Shown here: positions 1 through 7,850 of the stretch, piece after piece | Layout: each line of letters starts with the position of its first letter | Position numbering within the stretch: the stretch's first letter is position 1 | From: Treponema sp. | GTDB lineage: Bacteria > Spirochaetota > Spirochaetia > Treponematales > Treponemataceae | Assembly (NCBI GenBank): GCA_024691105.1 | Contig: JAILNY010000063.1 | Coordinates: 1 to 17,918, forward strand | Length of the DNA: 17,918 nt | Direction: 5' to 3' | Notes under the pieces: model-generated | What the model was told of the DNA's origin: nothing | The model's database searches: none | The model's input: the letters and a program-made list of their open reading frames with translations, nothing else | Translations under genes and position numbers: made by a program

Positions 1-402
1 AGTTCCCTTTGTCTTTTCAAGGATATAATCTGAAATTTCGTCGAGACGTTTGTTTGTTACGTTGATATCGTTAGGATCTTCAGGAACAAGGTCTACATCA
101 TGCCAGCAGTAGTATTTAATTCCGAGCTTTTTCATAAACTCTATACCTGCATCGACTTTAGCCTTTGCATGTTCCATAGTTCCAGGAATCTGTCCGAAAG
201 ACTTGTCGGCAGTACCAGAACCGAACATATCAACTCCATTTGCACCAAGGTTATGCCACCAGGCCATTGCAAAAGGAAGATGTTCAGACATTTTTTTACC
301 CATAATCGTAAGATCCGGATTATAATATTTGAATGCCCATGGGTTCTTACTTTCTTTTCCCTCATATTTTATCTGGGGAATATTTTTGAAAAATTCGCTC
401 AT
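1..402 (-). CDS. xylA: xylose isomerase, N-terminal part (runs off the window)
   Basis: Xylose isomerase interconverts D-xylose and D-xylulose in the cytoplasm, the entry step of xylose catabolism, and needs divalent metal (Mg, Mn or Co). The window holds the first 134 residues of about 440 expected. Visible family hallmarks are MGKKMSEHLPFAMAWWHNL (residues 34-52), GANGVDMFG (53-61), and YYCWHDVDLVPED (97-109), where His101 matches the catalytic histidine of group II enzymes and Asp104 follows it. The ATG at 402 is chosen because an AGGAGG Shine-Dalgarno lies 6 nt upstream and the protein starts where family members do. The C-terminal metal-site residues lie outside the window. Two inverted repeats sit 30-65 nt upstream and could be operators. 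Confidence 0.95.
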   Translation of the reverse strand, partial: MSEFFKNIPQIKYEGKESKNPWAFKYYNPDLTIMGKKMSEHLPFAMAWWHNLGANGVDMFGSGTADKSFGQIPGTMEHAKAKVDAGIEFMKKLGIKYYCWHDVDLVPEDPNDINVTNKRLDEISDYILEKTKGT

Positions 403-430
403 ACTGAGCCTCCTATCTTTTTATTATGTA

Positions 431-444
431 AGTTATACATAACT
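431..444. promoter_or_regulatory. inverted repeat in the xylA leader
   Basis: AGTTAT-AC-ATAACT is a perfect 6-bp dyad with a 2-bp centre, about 30 nt upstream of the xylA start. Its position suits a repressor operator or leader element, but I cannot assign it to a known regulator. Confidence 0.35.
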
Positions 445-451
445 ATTGCAT

Positions 452-467
452 GTTAGTATAAACTAAC
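452..467. promoter_or_regulatory. GTTAG-N6-CTAAC operator-like palindrome upstream of xylA
   Basis: GTTAGTATAAACTAAC is a perfect 6-bp inverted repeat around a 4-bp centre, 50 nt upstream of xylA. The same GTTAG-N6-CTAAC form occurs in front of the RND exporter gene (735-750), and related forms occur before the feoA genes. Two explanations compete: a shared metal-responsive operator, or a xylose-repressor (XylR/ROK) type site, since Firmicutes xyl operators also have outer TTAG...CTAA arms. Confidence 0.5.
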
Positions 468-492
468 TTTATAAAAAATGGAATAGAACACT

Positions 493-675
493 CTAAAATT
501 TAATGATTTTTAAGATTACAGCTTCATTCAGAGAATCAAGATTGCTTGTTGCTTCATCAAAAATGTAAACCTGAGGATTCAGTAAAAGTGCCCGGGCAAG
601 TGCGAGGCGCTGTCTTTGTCCTCCAGAAAGATTCGAAGCCCCAGTAACTTTTATAATAATTTTGAGCGAAAAGTG
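493..675 (-). pseudogene. relic of an ABC-exporter ATP-binding domain
   Basis: The minus strand reads an open stretch of about 60 codons ending in TAG at 493. Its core is GASNLSGGQRQRLALARALL, the ABC signature loop, followed by a Walker B region (VYIFDEATSNLDS). These are diagnostic of the ATPase domain of an ABC exporter, type as in bacteriocin or lipid exporters. Upstream, a TAA at 676-678 closes the frame: there is no Walker A, no membrane domain and no plausible start. Downstream, the sequence stops about 20 residues after Walker B, before the usual H-loop. This is therefore a decayed fragment and not a gene. It lies between xylA and the RND exporter and probably marks an old deletion or recombination site. 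Confidence 0.85.
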
Positions 676-732
676 TTAAAACTTAGGCGTCTTTTGATAG
701 CGCCCCGTCATAATTGCATATAAAATAGCATA

Positions 733-752
733 TAGTTAGCAATATCTAACTA
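733..752. promoter_or_regulatory. perfect inverted repeat (operator) upstream of the RND exporter gene
   Basis: TAGTTAG-CAATAT-CTAACTA is a 7-bp perfect dyad with a 6-bp spacer, ending 23 nt before the exporter start. It contains the GTTAG-N6-CTAAC form also found before xylA. A TATAAA -10-like element (719-724) with TTGATA (694-699) lies just upstream, with a rather long 19-nt spacing. The repeat would then overlap the transcription start, as a repressor site does. Confidence 0.6.
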
Positions 753-775
753 CAACTTTATATCGGGAGTCTTTT

Positions 776-3133
776 ATGAAAGTTTCAAAAATTAATCTAT
801 TCTTTCGCAAATTTGGCGAAGCTCAGATAAAGCATCGCAAACTTTGTCTCTTTATCCTTATAGCGTGGACGCTGATCTGTATTTCAGGAATGCGTAATTT
901 CCGAACAGAAAGCAGTAACAGCGATTGGATTGTAAATGGCAGTGAAATAAAAAAGAATTCTGACCACTTTAAGGAAGTCTTTGGAAACGATCAGTATGTT
1001 CTGGTACTTGTTCAGGCTGATGATGTTTTTGCTCCAGATGTTCTTAACATGATTGACCGTTTGGGAGAACGTCTTGAAACAGAGGTACCTTTTGCAGATA
1101 AAGTAACTTCACTTACAACTATTTCAATTCCAATTGGTGATGAAGAGGGCTTTGAAGTAAAAAGTCCGTTTGACGATGGAATTCCAAGTGATCCTCAAGA
1201 GCTTGCAGAAAAGAAAGCCTTTATTATGAGCCGAGAATCTATCGTTAATAATCTTGTTTCTGATACTGCAAAAGAATGCTGGCTTTCTTTAAAGCTTAAT
1301 CCGTTCAAAAATGAAAGCGAAGATGTAACAGCAGTTGGACACGCCGCAGAAAAAGTTATTATGAGCGATGAGTTTAAAAGCGACCGATGGACTCTCATGC
1401 CAATCGGAAGTGCCTACACCACTGCAGAAAAAACAGATGTTATTACAAAAGATTTTGTTTCAAGAATCGGTCTTGGATTTTTGGTCATGCTGATTTGTCT
1501 TATCATTTTTGTCCGCTCAGTGTCCGGCGTAATTGTTCCATTTATTGCAACAATTTTTAGTATTGCAACTGTACTAGGATTTACAGGACTTATAAATGTT
1601 CCGGCAGATTCTGATATGATGTCACTTCCTGTTCTTTTAGGAATGGCCCTTTCAATCGGTTATGCCCTTCACTATATCAACGCATTTAAAATGCACTTCA
1701 GACAGACAGGTAAAAGAAAAGAATCTGTTATCGAAGCTGTAGGTGAATCCGGCTGGCCGATTTTATTCACAGTAATCACAACTGCAGTTTCACTTCTTTC
1801 ATTTCTCTTTGCAAATATCCGTCCTATGATCTGGCTTGGTGCAGTTGCTTCCTGCGTTGTCATCATGGTTTACATTTATGTTGTAATTTTAATTCCGATT
1901 TTCCTGAGCTATGGAAAAGACAGGGCTCCTGCTAAATTCGAAACAAAAGGCGCCACAAAGGCTGACCTCGTTTTTGAAAACATCGGTAAAAAAATTGTAA
2001 AGCGCAGTAAGCTTGTTACAATTATTTCTGTTCTTGTAATTGCTCTTTGCATTCCGGGACTTCTTAAAATGGAAGTAAACATGGACTACTTAAAGTTCAT
2101 GGGAAATAAAGTTCCTTTCATTCAGCGTATTGAAAAAGTTCTTGAAACCAAACTCGGTAACATCTACAGCTATGATGTTATGATAGAATTTGACGAAGAA
2201 GATGCATTTAAAAATCCAGAAAATATGTTCGCGCTCGATAAACTGGAGCAGGACTTAGGAAAACTTCAGCTGACAAAAATCACAAATGGAAAACCTCGTG
2301 TAAGAAGCATCACAAGAATGGTAAAAGAAATGTACCGTGTCTTTAATGGTGATAATCCATCCTTTTACAAAATTCCAGAAGAACAGGATATGCTTACACA
2401 GCTTTTATTCTTCTATGAAATCTCTGACAGCGAAGCACTCTTTGATGAACTTTCCGAAAGTTACAATGCCGCATATGCCCATGTAGAAATTTCTGATTTT
2501 AATGCAAACAAAATTGTAGAAGATATTACAGCCGCAGAACTTGCAGCAAAAAAATATTTTCCAACAGCACATATTTCGGTTGTTGGTACTGTTGCAGAAA
2601 ATGCTGCCATGAATGAAACCGTCGTAAAAAGCGAGCTTAAATCTTTTGGCGCGTCGTTCGTCATGATTGCAATTCTTTTGATAATTGTTTTTTCAAGTAT
2701 AAGAACAGGTCTCATTACTATGATTCCAAACATTGCACCGGTTCTTTTAATTGGAGCCGTTATGGGTTACAGTCATATGCCGCTTGACGAAATGACAATG
2801 ATGATTATGCCAATGATTCTTGGAATAGCAGTTGATGATACAATTCACTTCTCAAACCATATCAAAGCTAAACTTGAAAATGGCAAAAGCTATGCCGATG
2901 CAGTTACAGAAAGCTTCCGCGAAATAGGCAAGACAATGGGAACGACAACCTTTATTTTGTGTGCAATGTTCCTTATGTACTGTTTTAGTCCTATTACTGC
3001 GATGTTCAGAATCGGTCTGCTTTCTATCATAGGATTAGGTTCTGCACTTATTGCTGATTACACCCTTACTCCGGCTCTTATTTATCTTACAAAGCCACTT
3101 GATAAAAAAACTAAACGTCGCGCTAATTCTTGA
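776..3133 (+). CDS. RND/MMPL-family exporter (HAE-3 type)
   Basis: This 785-residue inner-membrane protein has the two-fold repeat of RND-superfamily transporters: TM1 (about 21-37), an extracytoplasmic domain to about 220, a TM bundle about 225-385, then TM7 (about 415-435), a second extracytoplasmic domain, and a final TM bundle from about 625 to 775. The paired TM4-like motifs are visible: GMALSIGYALHYINAFK near residue 290 and ILGIAVDDTIHFSNH near 681. The length is that of single-gene MMPL/HAE-3 exporters, shorter than AcrB. Such proteins use proton motive force to move lipids, hopanoid-like molecules or hydrophobic compounds; the substrate here is unknown. The start has GGGAG 6 nt upstream. 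The AraC-type gene follows directly, and an operator-like dyad precedes this one, so expression is probably controlled. Confidence 0.9.
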   Translation: MKVSKINLFFRKFGEAQIKHRKLCLFILIAWTLICISGMRNFRTESSNSDWIVNGSEIKKNSDHFKEVFGNDQYVLVLVQADDVFAPDVLNMIDRLGERLETEVPFADKVTSLTTISIPIGDEEGFEVKSPFDDGIPSDPQELAEKKAFIMSRESIVNNLVSDTAKECWLSLKLNPFKNESEDVTAVGHAAEKVIMSDEFKSDRWTLMPIGSAYTTAEKTDVITKDFVSRIGLGFLVMLICLIIFVRSVSGVIVPFIATIFSIATVLGFTGLINVPADSDMMSLPVLLGMALSIGYALHYINAFKMHFRQTGKRKESVIEAVGESGWPILFTVITTAVSLLSFLFANIRPMIWLGAVASCVVIMVYIYVVILIPIFLSYGKDRAPAKFETKGATKADLVFENIGKKIVKRSKLVTIISVLVIALCIPGLLKMEVNMDYLKFMGNKVPFIQRIEKVLETKLGNIYSYDVMIEFDEEDAFKNPENMFALDKLEQDLGKLQLTKITNGKPRVRSITRMVKEMYRVFNGDNPSFYKIPEEQDMLTQLLFFYEISDSEALFDELSESYNAAYAHVEISDFNANKIVEDITAAELAAKKYFPTAHISVVGTVAENAAMNETVVKSELKSFGASFVMIAILLIIVFSSIRTGLITMIPNIAPVLLIGAVMGYSHMPLDEMTMMIMPMILGIAVDDTIHFSNHIKAKLENGKSYADAVTESFREIGKTMGTTTFILCAMFLMYCFSPITAMFRIGLLSIIGLGSALIADYTLTPALIYLTKPLDKKTKRRANS

Positions 3134-3158
3134 TAGTAGTTGCTAACTGTGCTATGAT
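3130..3158 (+). promoter_or_regulatory. sigma70-type promoter of the AraC-type gene, overlapping the RND stop codon
   Basis: TTGATA (3130-3135) and TATGAT (3153-3158) are separated by exactly 17 nt. The predicted start of transcription is about 3165, only about 4 nt before the ATG at 3169. No Shine-Dalgarno is present. The -35 box uses the TGA stop of the upstream exporter. The spacer contains GATAG-N6-CTAAC (3132-3147), a variant of the operator-like motif seen elsewhere in the window. Confidence 0.6.
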
Positions 3159-3168
3159 AGTCTTACCT

Positions 3169-4122
3169 ATGAGTATTAATAAAAATTTAATTGTTCATGG
3201 TAAGGCTATCAAACTTGAAATCGATGAAAGCTGTTCCGTCTCAACCACCTTTGGTAAATTAAATTTGGAAAAGTCAAAAAAGCGCGAAAATATAATTTAT
3301 CACAGCTGGAATTTTCAAGTTGCAGAAACAACTTTTGCCGAAGAAAAAGATAACTGTGGCAATGATGAAGTTCAGATTATGTTTAATCTTAGCCAGGATA
3401 TAAACTGGTCTTATTCCTTTAATACAGGAAGAGAACAGGTCCAGATGGCAAAGGGTGAAGTATGCGTTTTCAGAAACAACAATTATTCTACTGCAATGAG
3501 CTATAAGGCCGGAGAAAAATTTGTTTTCAAAAATCTTCAGATGCCGACTTCATACTTTCAGGAGTTGCTTTCTAAATATTTTTCAGATCAGAACATCAAA
3601 AATCTTGAAGACCATTTTTTGACACACGTTACAAAAACAACAATTACCCCAGAAATGTTCCGGGTCCTTTCAGAAATCGATACCGCTGACCGATTCAAAG
3701 AATACGAAGGTGTTTACACCGAGGGCAAAATGATTGAGCTCACCGCACTTGTACTTTACGGAATTGCTTACCATAAAACAGATGAAATAAAACGCCAGCC
3801 TCAACCAAACAAAAATGACATCAACCGGATTGAAACCCTGCGAGAAAAAATCCAGCGAAACCCTTCTCTTGAATATGATGCCCAGACCGTAGCCGATGAG
3901 CTTGGAATGAGCATCAGTAAATTAAACAGAGTTTTCAGGACAATGTACGACACTTCCCTGCACTCTTACGTCCAGGACAAGCGTCTCGAATACGCTGCAC
4001 GTCTTTTACAGAAAAATGAACTTTCAATTTCACAGGCTGCCCAGTTATCCGGTTACACCAACATGAGCCATTTTTCTAAATCCTTTGTAAAGAAGTTCGG
4101 AGTACTTCCAAAAGATTTTTAA
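3169..4122 (+). CDS. AraC-family transcriptional regulator
   Basis: The product is a DNA-binding regulator of about 317 residues. The last hundred residues form the double helix-turn-helix of AraC/XylS proteins: LEYDAQTVADELGMSISKL is the first helix-turn-helix and ISQAAQLSGYTNMSHFSKSF, with the family's final FGxxPxxF-like end, is the second. The N-terminal two thirds have no cupin motif that I can name. The layout (sensor half, then the stretch EGVYTEGKMIELTALVL before the DNA-binding part) recalls PchR-type regulators, which is inference only. I prefer the ATG at 3169 because a promoter ends at 3158, leaving no room for the in-frame TTG at 3130. ATG 3154 is a second candidate but overlaps the -10 box. 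Likely target: the upstream exporter or itself. Confidence 0.88.
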   Translation: MSINKNLIVHGKAIKLEIDESCSVSTTFGKLNLEKSKKRENIIYHSWNFQVAETTFAEEKDNCGNDEVQIMFNLSQDINWSYSFNTGREQVQMAKGEVCVFRNNNYSTAMSYKAGEKFVFKNLQMPTSYFQELLSKYFSDQNIKNLEDHFLTHVTKTTITPEMFRVLSEIDTADRFKEYEGVYTEGKMIELTALVLYGIAYHKTDEIKRQPQPNKNDINRIETLREKIQRNPSLEYDAQTVADELGMSISKLNRVFRTMYDTSLHSYVQDKRLEYAARLLQKNELSISQAAQLSGYTNMSHFSKSFVKKFGVLPKDF

Positions 4123-4919
4123 GTAGAATCTTTCTCATCAGACTTATAATAAATCACATACTCATCCGTGGTACTGTATTCTTTTCCGTCAAGAACCTTA
4201 AAATTGTGCTGACGGCACATTCCGCCTGACCATTTATAATTTTTGTCATTTTCAGTTTTACCGTCAAGAATTTCCTGAACACCATTACGAAGACATATTA
4301 AAAGTGATATGTCATCAAAACCAGAAGTATGCCCGTGTAAAATTCTATCTGCCTTATCTTTAAGAAATAAAATTCTATCCAAAGACTTTGCATATTCTTC
4401 AAGACTAAGACTGTGATCAAGCATCATCCATAAATGATGATTTACAGAATCGCCTGTAAAAAGAATTCTGTCTTCTTTAAGAAGAAGAACAATACCGCCA
4501 GGTGTATGTCCTGGAAGATTATAAACTTCAATAGTTTTTCCACCAAGATTAATAACATCACCTTCTTTGATTGATTTAAATGGAGGCATTGTAAGACCAG
4601 ATTCTTTACATGCATTTACAAACTCCGGCATCTTTACAACTTCAGCAGCAAGCTTAAAATCATCGGGATTAAGATAGGCTTCATCAAAATACACATTACC
4701 GAAAATATGATCTTCGTGTCCGTGCGTATTTACAACCACAATCGGTTTATCAGAAATTTTTCGTACAGCCTTTTTTATGTCATTAAAACCGTTCATCGTA
4801 TCAATGACACAAACTTTTTCATTGCCAATAACAATGTAACCGCATGCCATATGACCTTCATCCATCATATAAACAACAGGTGTAAGCTGCTTAATAAATA
4901 ATTCTGGTGTTTCTTCCAT
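4119..4919 (-). CDS. MBL-fold metallo-hydrolase
   Basis: The product is a 266-residue cytoplasmic metallo-beta-lactamase-fold hydrolase. The dinuclear metal ligands are visible: NTHGHEDH (His66, His68, Asp70, His71), His138 in LPGHTPGG, Asp157 in FTGDS, and a final histidine in HGHTSG (His195/197). This is the glyoxalase II-like branch; the substrate is not recognisable. The gene is convergent with the AraC-type gene, and the two TAA stop codons share the bases TTAA, overlapping by 4 nt. The ATG at 4919 has no Shine-Dalgarno, but a TATAAT box ends 8 nt upstream, so the message is predicted to be leaderless. No sign of an operon partner. Confidence 0.88.
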   Translation of the reverse strand: MEETPELFIKQLTPVVYMMDEGHMACGYIVIGNEKVCVIDTMNGFNDIKKAVRKISDKPIVVVNTHGHEDHIFGNVYFDEAYLNPDDFKLAAEVVKMPEFVNACKESGLTMPPFKSIKEGDVINLGGKTIEVYNLPGHTPGGIVLLLKEDRILFTGDSVNHHLWMMLDHSLSLEEYAKSLDRILFLKDKADRILHGHTSGFDDISLLICLRNGVQEILDGKTENDKNYKWSGGMCRQHNFKVLDGKEYSTTDEYVIYYKSDEKDST

Positions 4920-4927
4920 ACTGAATG

Positions 4928-4955
4928 ATTATAACACATTCATTTTGTATTACAA
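4928..4955 (-). promoter_or_regulatory. promoter of the MBL-fold hydrolase gene
   Basis: On the minus strand TTGTAA (4955-4950), 16 nt, and a perfect TATAAT (4933-4928) precede the ATG by 8 nt. Transcription would start 1-3 nt before the start codon. Confidence 0.6.
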
Positions 4956-5001
4956 GAAAAAACTCGTTTATGAGAAAATTGTAAAAATAGATTACACAGA
5001 T

Positions 5002-5376
5002 TTATTTTTGTAAAGAGATATCCATCATCGTATAGCCTGCATCACTGATTATGTGCGAAAATTCTTCTTTTTTGACTTCCTCTTTCGCGCGCACTGTTAC
5101 GTTCTTCTTTTCAAGATTTACTTTTGCCCACAATCCTTCTTTAGAATTGAGCGCATTTTCTACACGACGCTCACAGTTAGAGCAGACCATTCCATCGACA
5201 TTAATAATATACACAAAAGGATAATGAGATTTATTTTTGTCACGCACTTTAATTTTTGAAGGCGGCGCATCATGAGTTCCGCAGCAGGATGAACCATATT
5301 TAATTCTTTTTTTAATACTTCCAAGAGCAAGCACAACAATTACAAGCAGAATTAAAATAATAATTATATTTCCCAT
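5002..5376 (-). CDS. membrane-anchored HMA-domain protein with FeoB-associated-type Cys cluster
   Basis: The 124-residue product has an N-terminal membrane segment (residues 3-19), a basic stretch, SSCCG (29-33), and then a heavy-metal-associated (HMA, ferredoxin-like) domain with GMVCSNC (metal-binding Cys65 and Cys68) running to the end (SDAGY at 111-115). The first part looks like the small FeoB-associated Cys-rich membrane proteins that follow feoB in many anaerobes; the second is a soluble metallochaperone domain, so this looks like a natural fusion of the two. It is the last gene of the iron block. The ATG at 5376 is preferred over that at 5382 because AAGGA lies 6 nt before it. A role in handing metal to or from FeoB or the ATPase upstream is inference; the CxxC could equally bind Cu(I) or Zn(II). 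Confidence 0.85.
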   Translation of the reverse strand: MGNIIIILILLVIVVLALGSIKKRIKYGSSCCGTHDAPPSKIKVRDKNKSHYPFVYIINVDGMVCSNCERRVENALNSKEGLWAKVNLEKKNVTVRAKEEVKKEEFSHIISDAGYTMMDISLQK

Positions 5377-5395
5377 AACCATTCCTTTTTTTTGG

Positions 5396-5490
5396 GTGCA
5401 TCCCCACTTACGTGGGGTCGGGTGTTCCGCGGCTTACCTTCGGACGGTCTGCTTACGCAGACTGCTTCGCACCGCTCCACCCCCTTGCAC
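5396..5490. repeat. compact GC-rich element with two GUAA-loop hairpins (REP/MITE-like or RNA structure)
   Basis: Between the feoC-like gene and the HMA gene lies a GC-rich block unlike its AT-rich surroundings. It is bounded by GTGCA (5396-5400) and TGCAC (5486-5490). Inside are two perfect 6-bp hairpins, CCCCAC-ttac-GTGGGG (5402-5417) and GTCTGC-ttac-GCAGAC (5447-5462). Read on the transcribed minus strand, both close with the same GTAA tetraloop (a GNRA loop). A third CTTAC core lies at 5433-5437. It could be a dispersed repeat, a processing or attenuation structure that lowers expression of the last gene, or both. Confidence 0.65.
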
Positions 5491-5492
5491 GA

Positions 5493-5822
5493 TTAAACAA
5501 CTTCCCACATCACGCCCATATTCTTAAAGCCGTCTTCAGGCATACAGGACTTACAAACCTTTGATCCGCAAGTCCCTTTATGAGAACAACCTGCGCAGGA
5601 ACTGCATGACGAACTGCACGCCTTTGACTCTTTATCTGCACGCCCTGCCGTATGAATCGTTTCGCTTTCTGGAAACGAAGTTGCAACACGACGAATAATT
5701 CCAGACCTCTCAAGAAAATCTATTTTTCTAAGAACATCACCGGCAGTTGTATTTAATTCATCGGCAAGCATTTCAACTGTTCTTGAGCGTCCATCTTTTA
5801 ACAGCGCTAGAAGTTCGTCCAT
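5493..5822 (-). CDS. feoC: FeoC-like protein: winged helix plus seven-cysteine segment
   Basis: The 109-residue product starts with a winged-helix domain (residues 1-45; TVEMLADELNTTAGDVLRKI is the helix-turn-helix, followed by LERSGIIRRV). A cysteine-rich segment follows: Cys69, 73, 76, 79, 85, 90 and 93. It ends GVMWEVV. FeoC proteins are about 75-85 residues with up to four cysteines that can bind an Fe-S cluster and act beside FeoB. This version is longer and has nearly twice as many cysteines. It begins 3 nt after the second feoB gene stops, so the two are probably translationally coupled. Iron or oxygen sensing by the Cys segment is inference. Confidence 0.82.
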   Translation of the reverse strand: MDELLALLKDGRSRTVEMLADELNTTAGDVLRKIDFLERSGIIRRVATSFPESETIHTAGRADKESKACSSSCSSCAGCSHKGTCGSKVCKSCMPEDGFKNMGVMWEVV

Positions 5823-5825
5823 AAA

Positions 5826-7850
5826 TTACCAGATCAAAAGCCCGATATGATATGCAGCACATGCAAGCAATAAAGCTCCTGCCGTATAGTAAAGTGCAAT
5901 AATTGCAGTCCACTTTGCAGAATGGGTTTCCTGATAAGTTGCAGCAAGTGCGACAATACACGGCATGTTAAATGTTATCGCAAAAATAAATGCAAGTGCT
6001 TCAGGTTTTGCTACATTCGCAACAAGAAGTTCATTGATATTAGAAACAGCACCACCTGCGACAGTGCTTCCAACTGTAATCATATTGTGATCTGTAAAGA
6101 TTGTACTTAATACACCAATTGCTCCTTCTTTTCCAAGTGAAGAAACAATAAAGGCCATAAAAGTTTTCCAGCCAAGCCCAAAAAGTTTTGTAACCGGTTC
6201 AATAGTCTGACCAACTTTATACATAATGGAATTATCCATTTTGCCAGAGCTTGTATAAGTTAAAAGCCAGAATACAAATGAAACTAAAAGAATTACTTTA
6301 AGTACACGGAAGAACGTATCCTTTGTACGGCCAAGGACATAACGGAACAAACTTCCCCATCTCGGTTTATGATACGGAGGAAGTTCCATAATCATACCGC
6401 AGCGGTCCTCGCTTTTTACAAGATGGCGGCCAAATACTTTTGATGTAATCCACATATGTAAAATCATCACTGCAAGAATTGCAACAATCACAAGCGGAGC
6501 CCATGCTCCAAACCATACTGTAGAAAGCATCGGAACAACTGCCCACGCAGCACCACAAGGAATTGCCCATGCAAGTGCAATTGTCAAAACCTTCTGTCCC
6601 CAGTTATCAATTACGCGAGCTCCCGCTGCTCCACCCATTGTACAACCAAAGCTTACAAGAAACGGCATTACAGATTTTCCCTGAAGCCCAAGCTTTGACA
6701 TCGTATTATCAAACACATAAGAAATACGAGCCATAATACCAACTTCTTCAAGCAGACCAAATACAAGAGTTACGCCAAAAACAAAACCTAGCATCTTTAA
6801 AATAAAGCTCAAAGAATTTATAACAACATCACAAATAATCGCAACGATGAATGCCGGACATCCAACACCGGATAAAGCAGAGTTTATAGGATTACCAAGA
6901 GCATCAACTCCAGCGCCAAGTGCCATAAAAGGAAGAGCCGGAATAAACGAAGCAATCAATCCAAATAGAACAATAAATACAACTACAGGTTTTCCCCAGA
7001 TTCGATGTGTTATAAGGCGATCAAATTTCCCAAGGCTACGTTTTTTTACAGTTGAATTTACTGTGCCAGAAAGAATTTCATCTATCCAGTTAAACTTTGC
7101 CTGCCCTGTTTTTAAAATCCCTTTTTCGATTTTCGCAACAGCTTCTTCAAAACCAGGCTCTTCACTTGGAAGCAATTCTGACTTTATCTTTGCAATTACA
7201 GGCTTATCACCTTCTACGGCCTTTGTACAAAGCCAGTTTGCAGAATATCCGGAAATAATATTTTTCTGAATATACTGTTTTATTTTTTTGTAGCCATCAA
7301 TCTGCTCATATTTTTTGATTAAAAGTGAGCTGTCTAAAACAGTTTTGTTATTTACAGACTCTTCAAGTGCTTTGTAAAAATTTACATACTGTTTTTTATC
7401 CTGAGCAGAAAAACTGATTACAGGAATTTTCAGCTTTGCAGAAATTCCAGCAGCATCAATTATTTTTCCCTGTTCTTTAGCAACATCATCAAGATTTAAA
7501 ACCAGAAAACATGGGACTGTAATTCCCGCAAAATCAGCAAGCATATACAAACTGCGCTCAAGCTGAGAACTGTCAGCAAGAATACAAATAACATCCGCCT
7601 TACCGCTCGCAATATAATCACGGGTAATTATTTCTTCATCTGAGTTTGCACTTAAACTGTATGTTCCCGGAAGATCTGCAACAAGATATTTTTTTCCATT
7701 ATGTTCAAAACTTCCTTCTTTTTTTTCTACCGTTTTTCCCGGCCAGTTACCGACATGTTGTTTCATACCGGTAAGCGCATTGAACAAAGTTGATTTACCA
7801 GAGTTCGGCTGTCCTAAAAGTGCAATGACTGTTTCGTTTTTATCTGTCAT
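5826..7850 (-). CDS. feoB: ferrous iron transporter B, divergent second type
   Basis: The 674-residue product is an inner-membrane Fe(II) permease with an N-terminal GTPase domain. G motifs: GQPNSGKS (13-20), DLPG (59-62), NLDD (119-122) and SFSA (146-149). The membrane part starts near 287. The first gate motif reads FGCTMGGAAGARVID (401-415) instead of the usual GC.VPGIMATRTIE, while the second-helix motif PCGAAWAVVP (431-440) keeps the Cys of PCGAK.P. At 674 residues it is shorter than the other FeoB here and lacks its acidic loop. Its start overlaps the feoA upstream by 4 nt. Transport of Fe(II) is most likely, but the changed gate leaves room for altered metal choice or direction. Confidence 0.92.
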   Translation of the reverse strand: MTDKNETVIALLGQPNSGKSTLFNALTGMKQHVGNWPGKTVEKKEGSFEHNGKKYLVADLPGTYSLSANSDEEIITRDYIASGKADVICILADSSQLERSLYMLADFAGITVPCFLVLNLDDVAKEQGKIIDAAGISAKLKIPVISFSAQDKKQYVNFYKALEESVNNKTVLDSSLLIKKYEQIDGYKKIKQYIQKNIISGYSANWLCTKAVEGDKPVIAKIKSELLPSEEPGFEEAVAKIEKGILKTGQAKFNWIDEILSGTVNSTVKKRSLGKFDRLITHRIWGKPVVVFIVLFGLIASFIPALPFMALGAGVDALGNPINSALSGVGCPAFIVAIICDVVINSLSFILKMLGFVFGVTLVFGLLEEVGIMARISYVFDNTMSKLGLQGKSVMPFLVSFGCTMGGAAGARVIDNWGQKVLTIALAWAIPCGAAWAVVPMLSTVWFGAWAPLVIVAILAVMILHMWITSKVFGRHLVKSEDRCGMIMELPPYHKPRWGSLFRYVLGRTKDTFFRVLKVILLVSFVFWLLTYTSSGKMDNSIMYKVGQTIEPVTKLFGLGWKTFMAFIVSSLGKEGAIGVLSTIFTDHNMITVGSTVAGGAVSNINELLVANVAKPEALAFIFAITFNMPCIVALAATYQETHSAKWTAIIALYYTAGALLLACAAYHIGLLIW

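Noticed and set aside
100..456. Plus-strand open frame of 118 codons over xylA
   Set aside because: It is antisense to the clear xylose isomerase reading frame and its product has no recognisable feature.
4984..5008. A/T-only inverted repeat after the HMA gene as terminator
   Set aside because: The stem has no GC pairs and overlaps the coding end; it is too weak to call.
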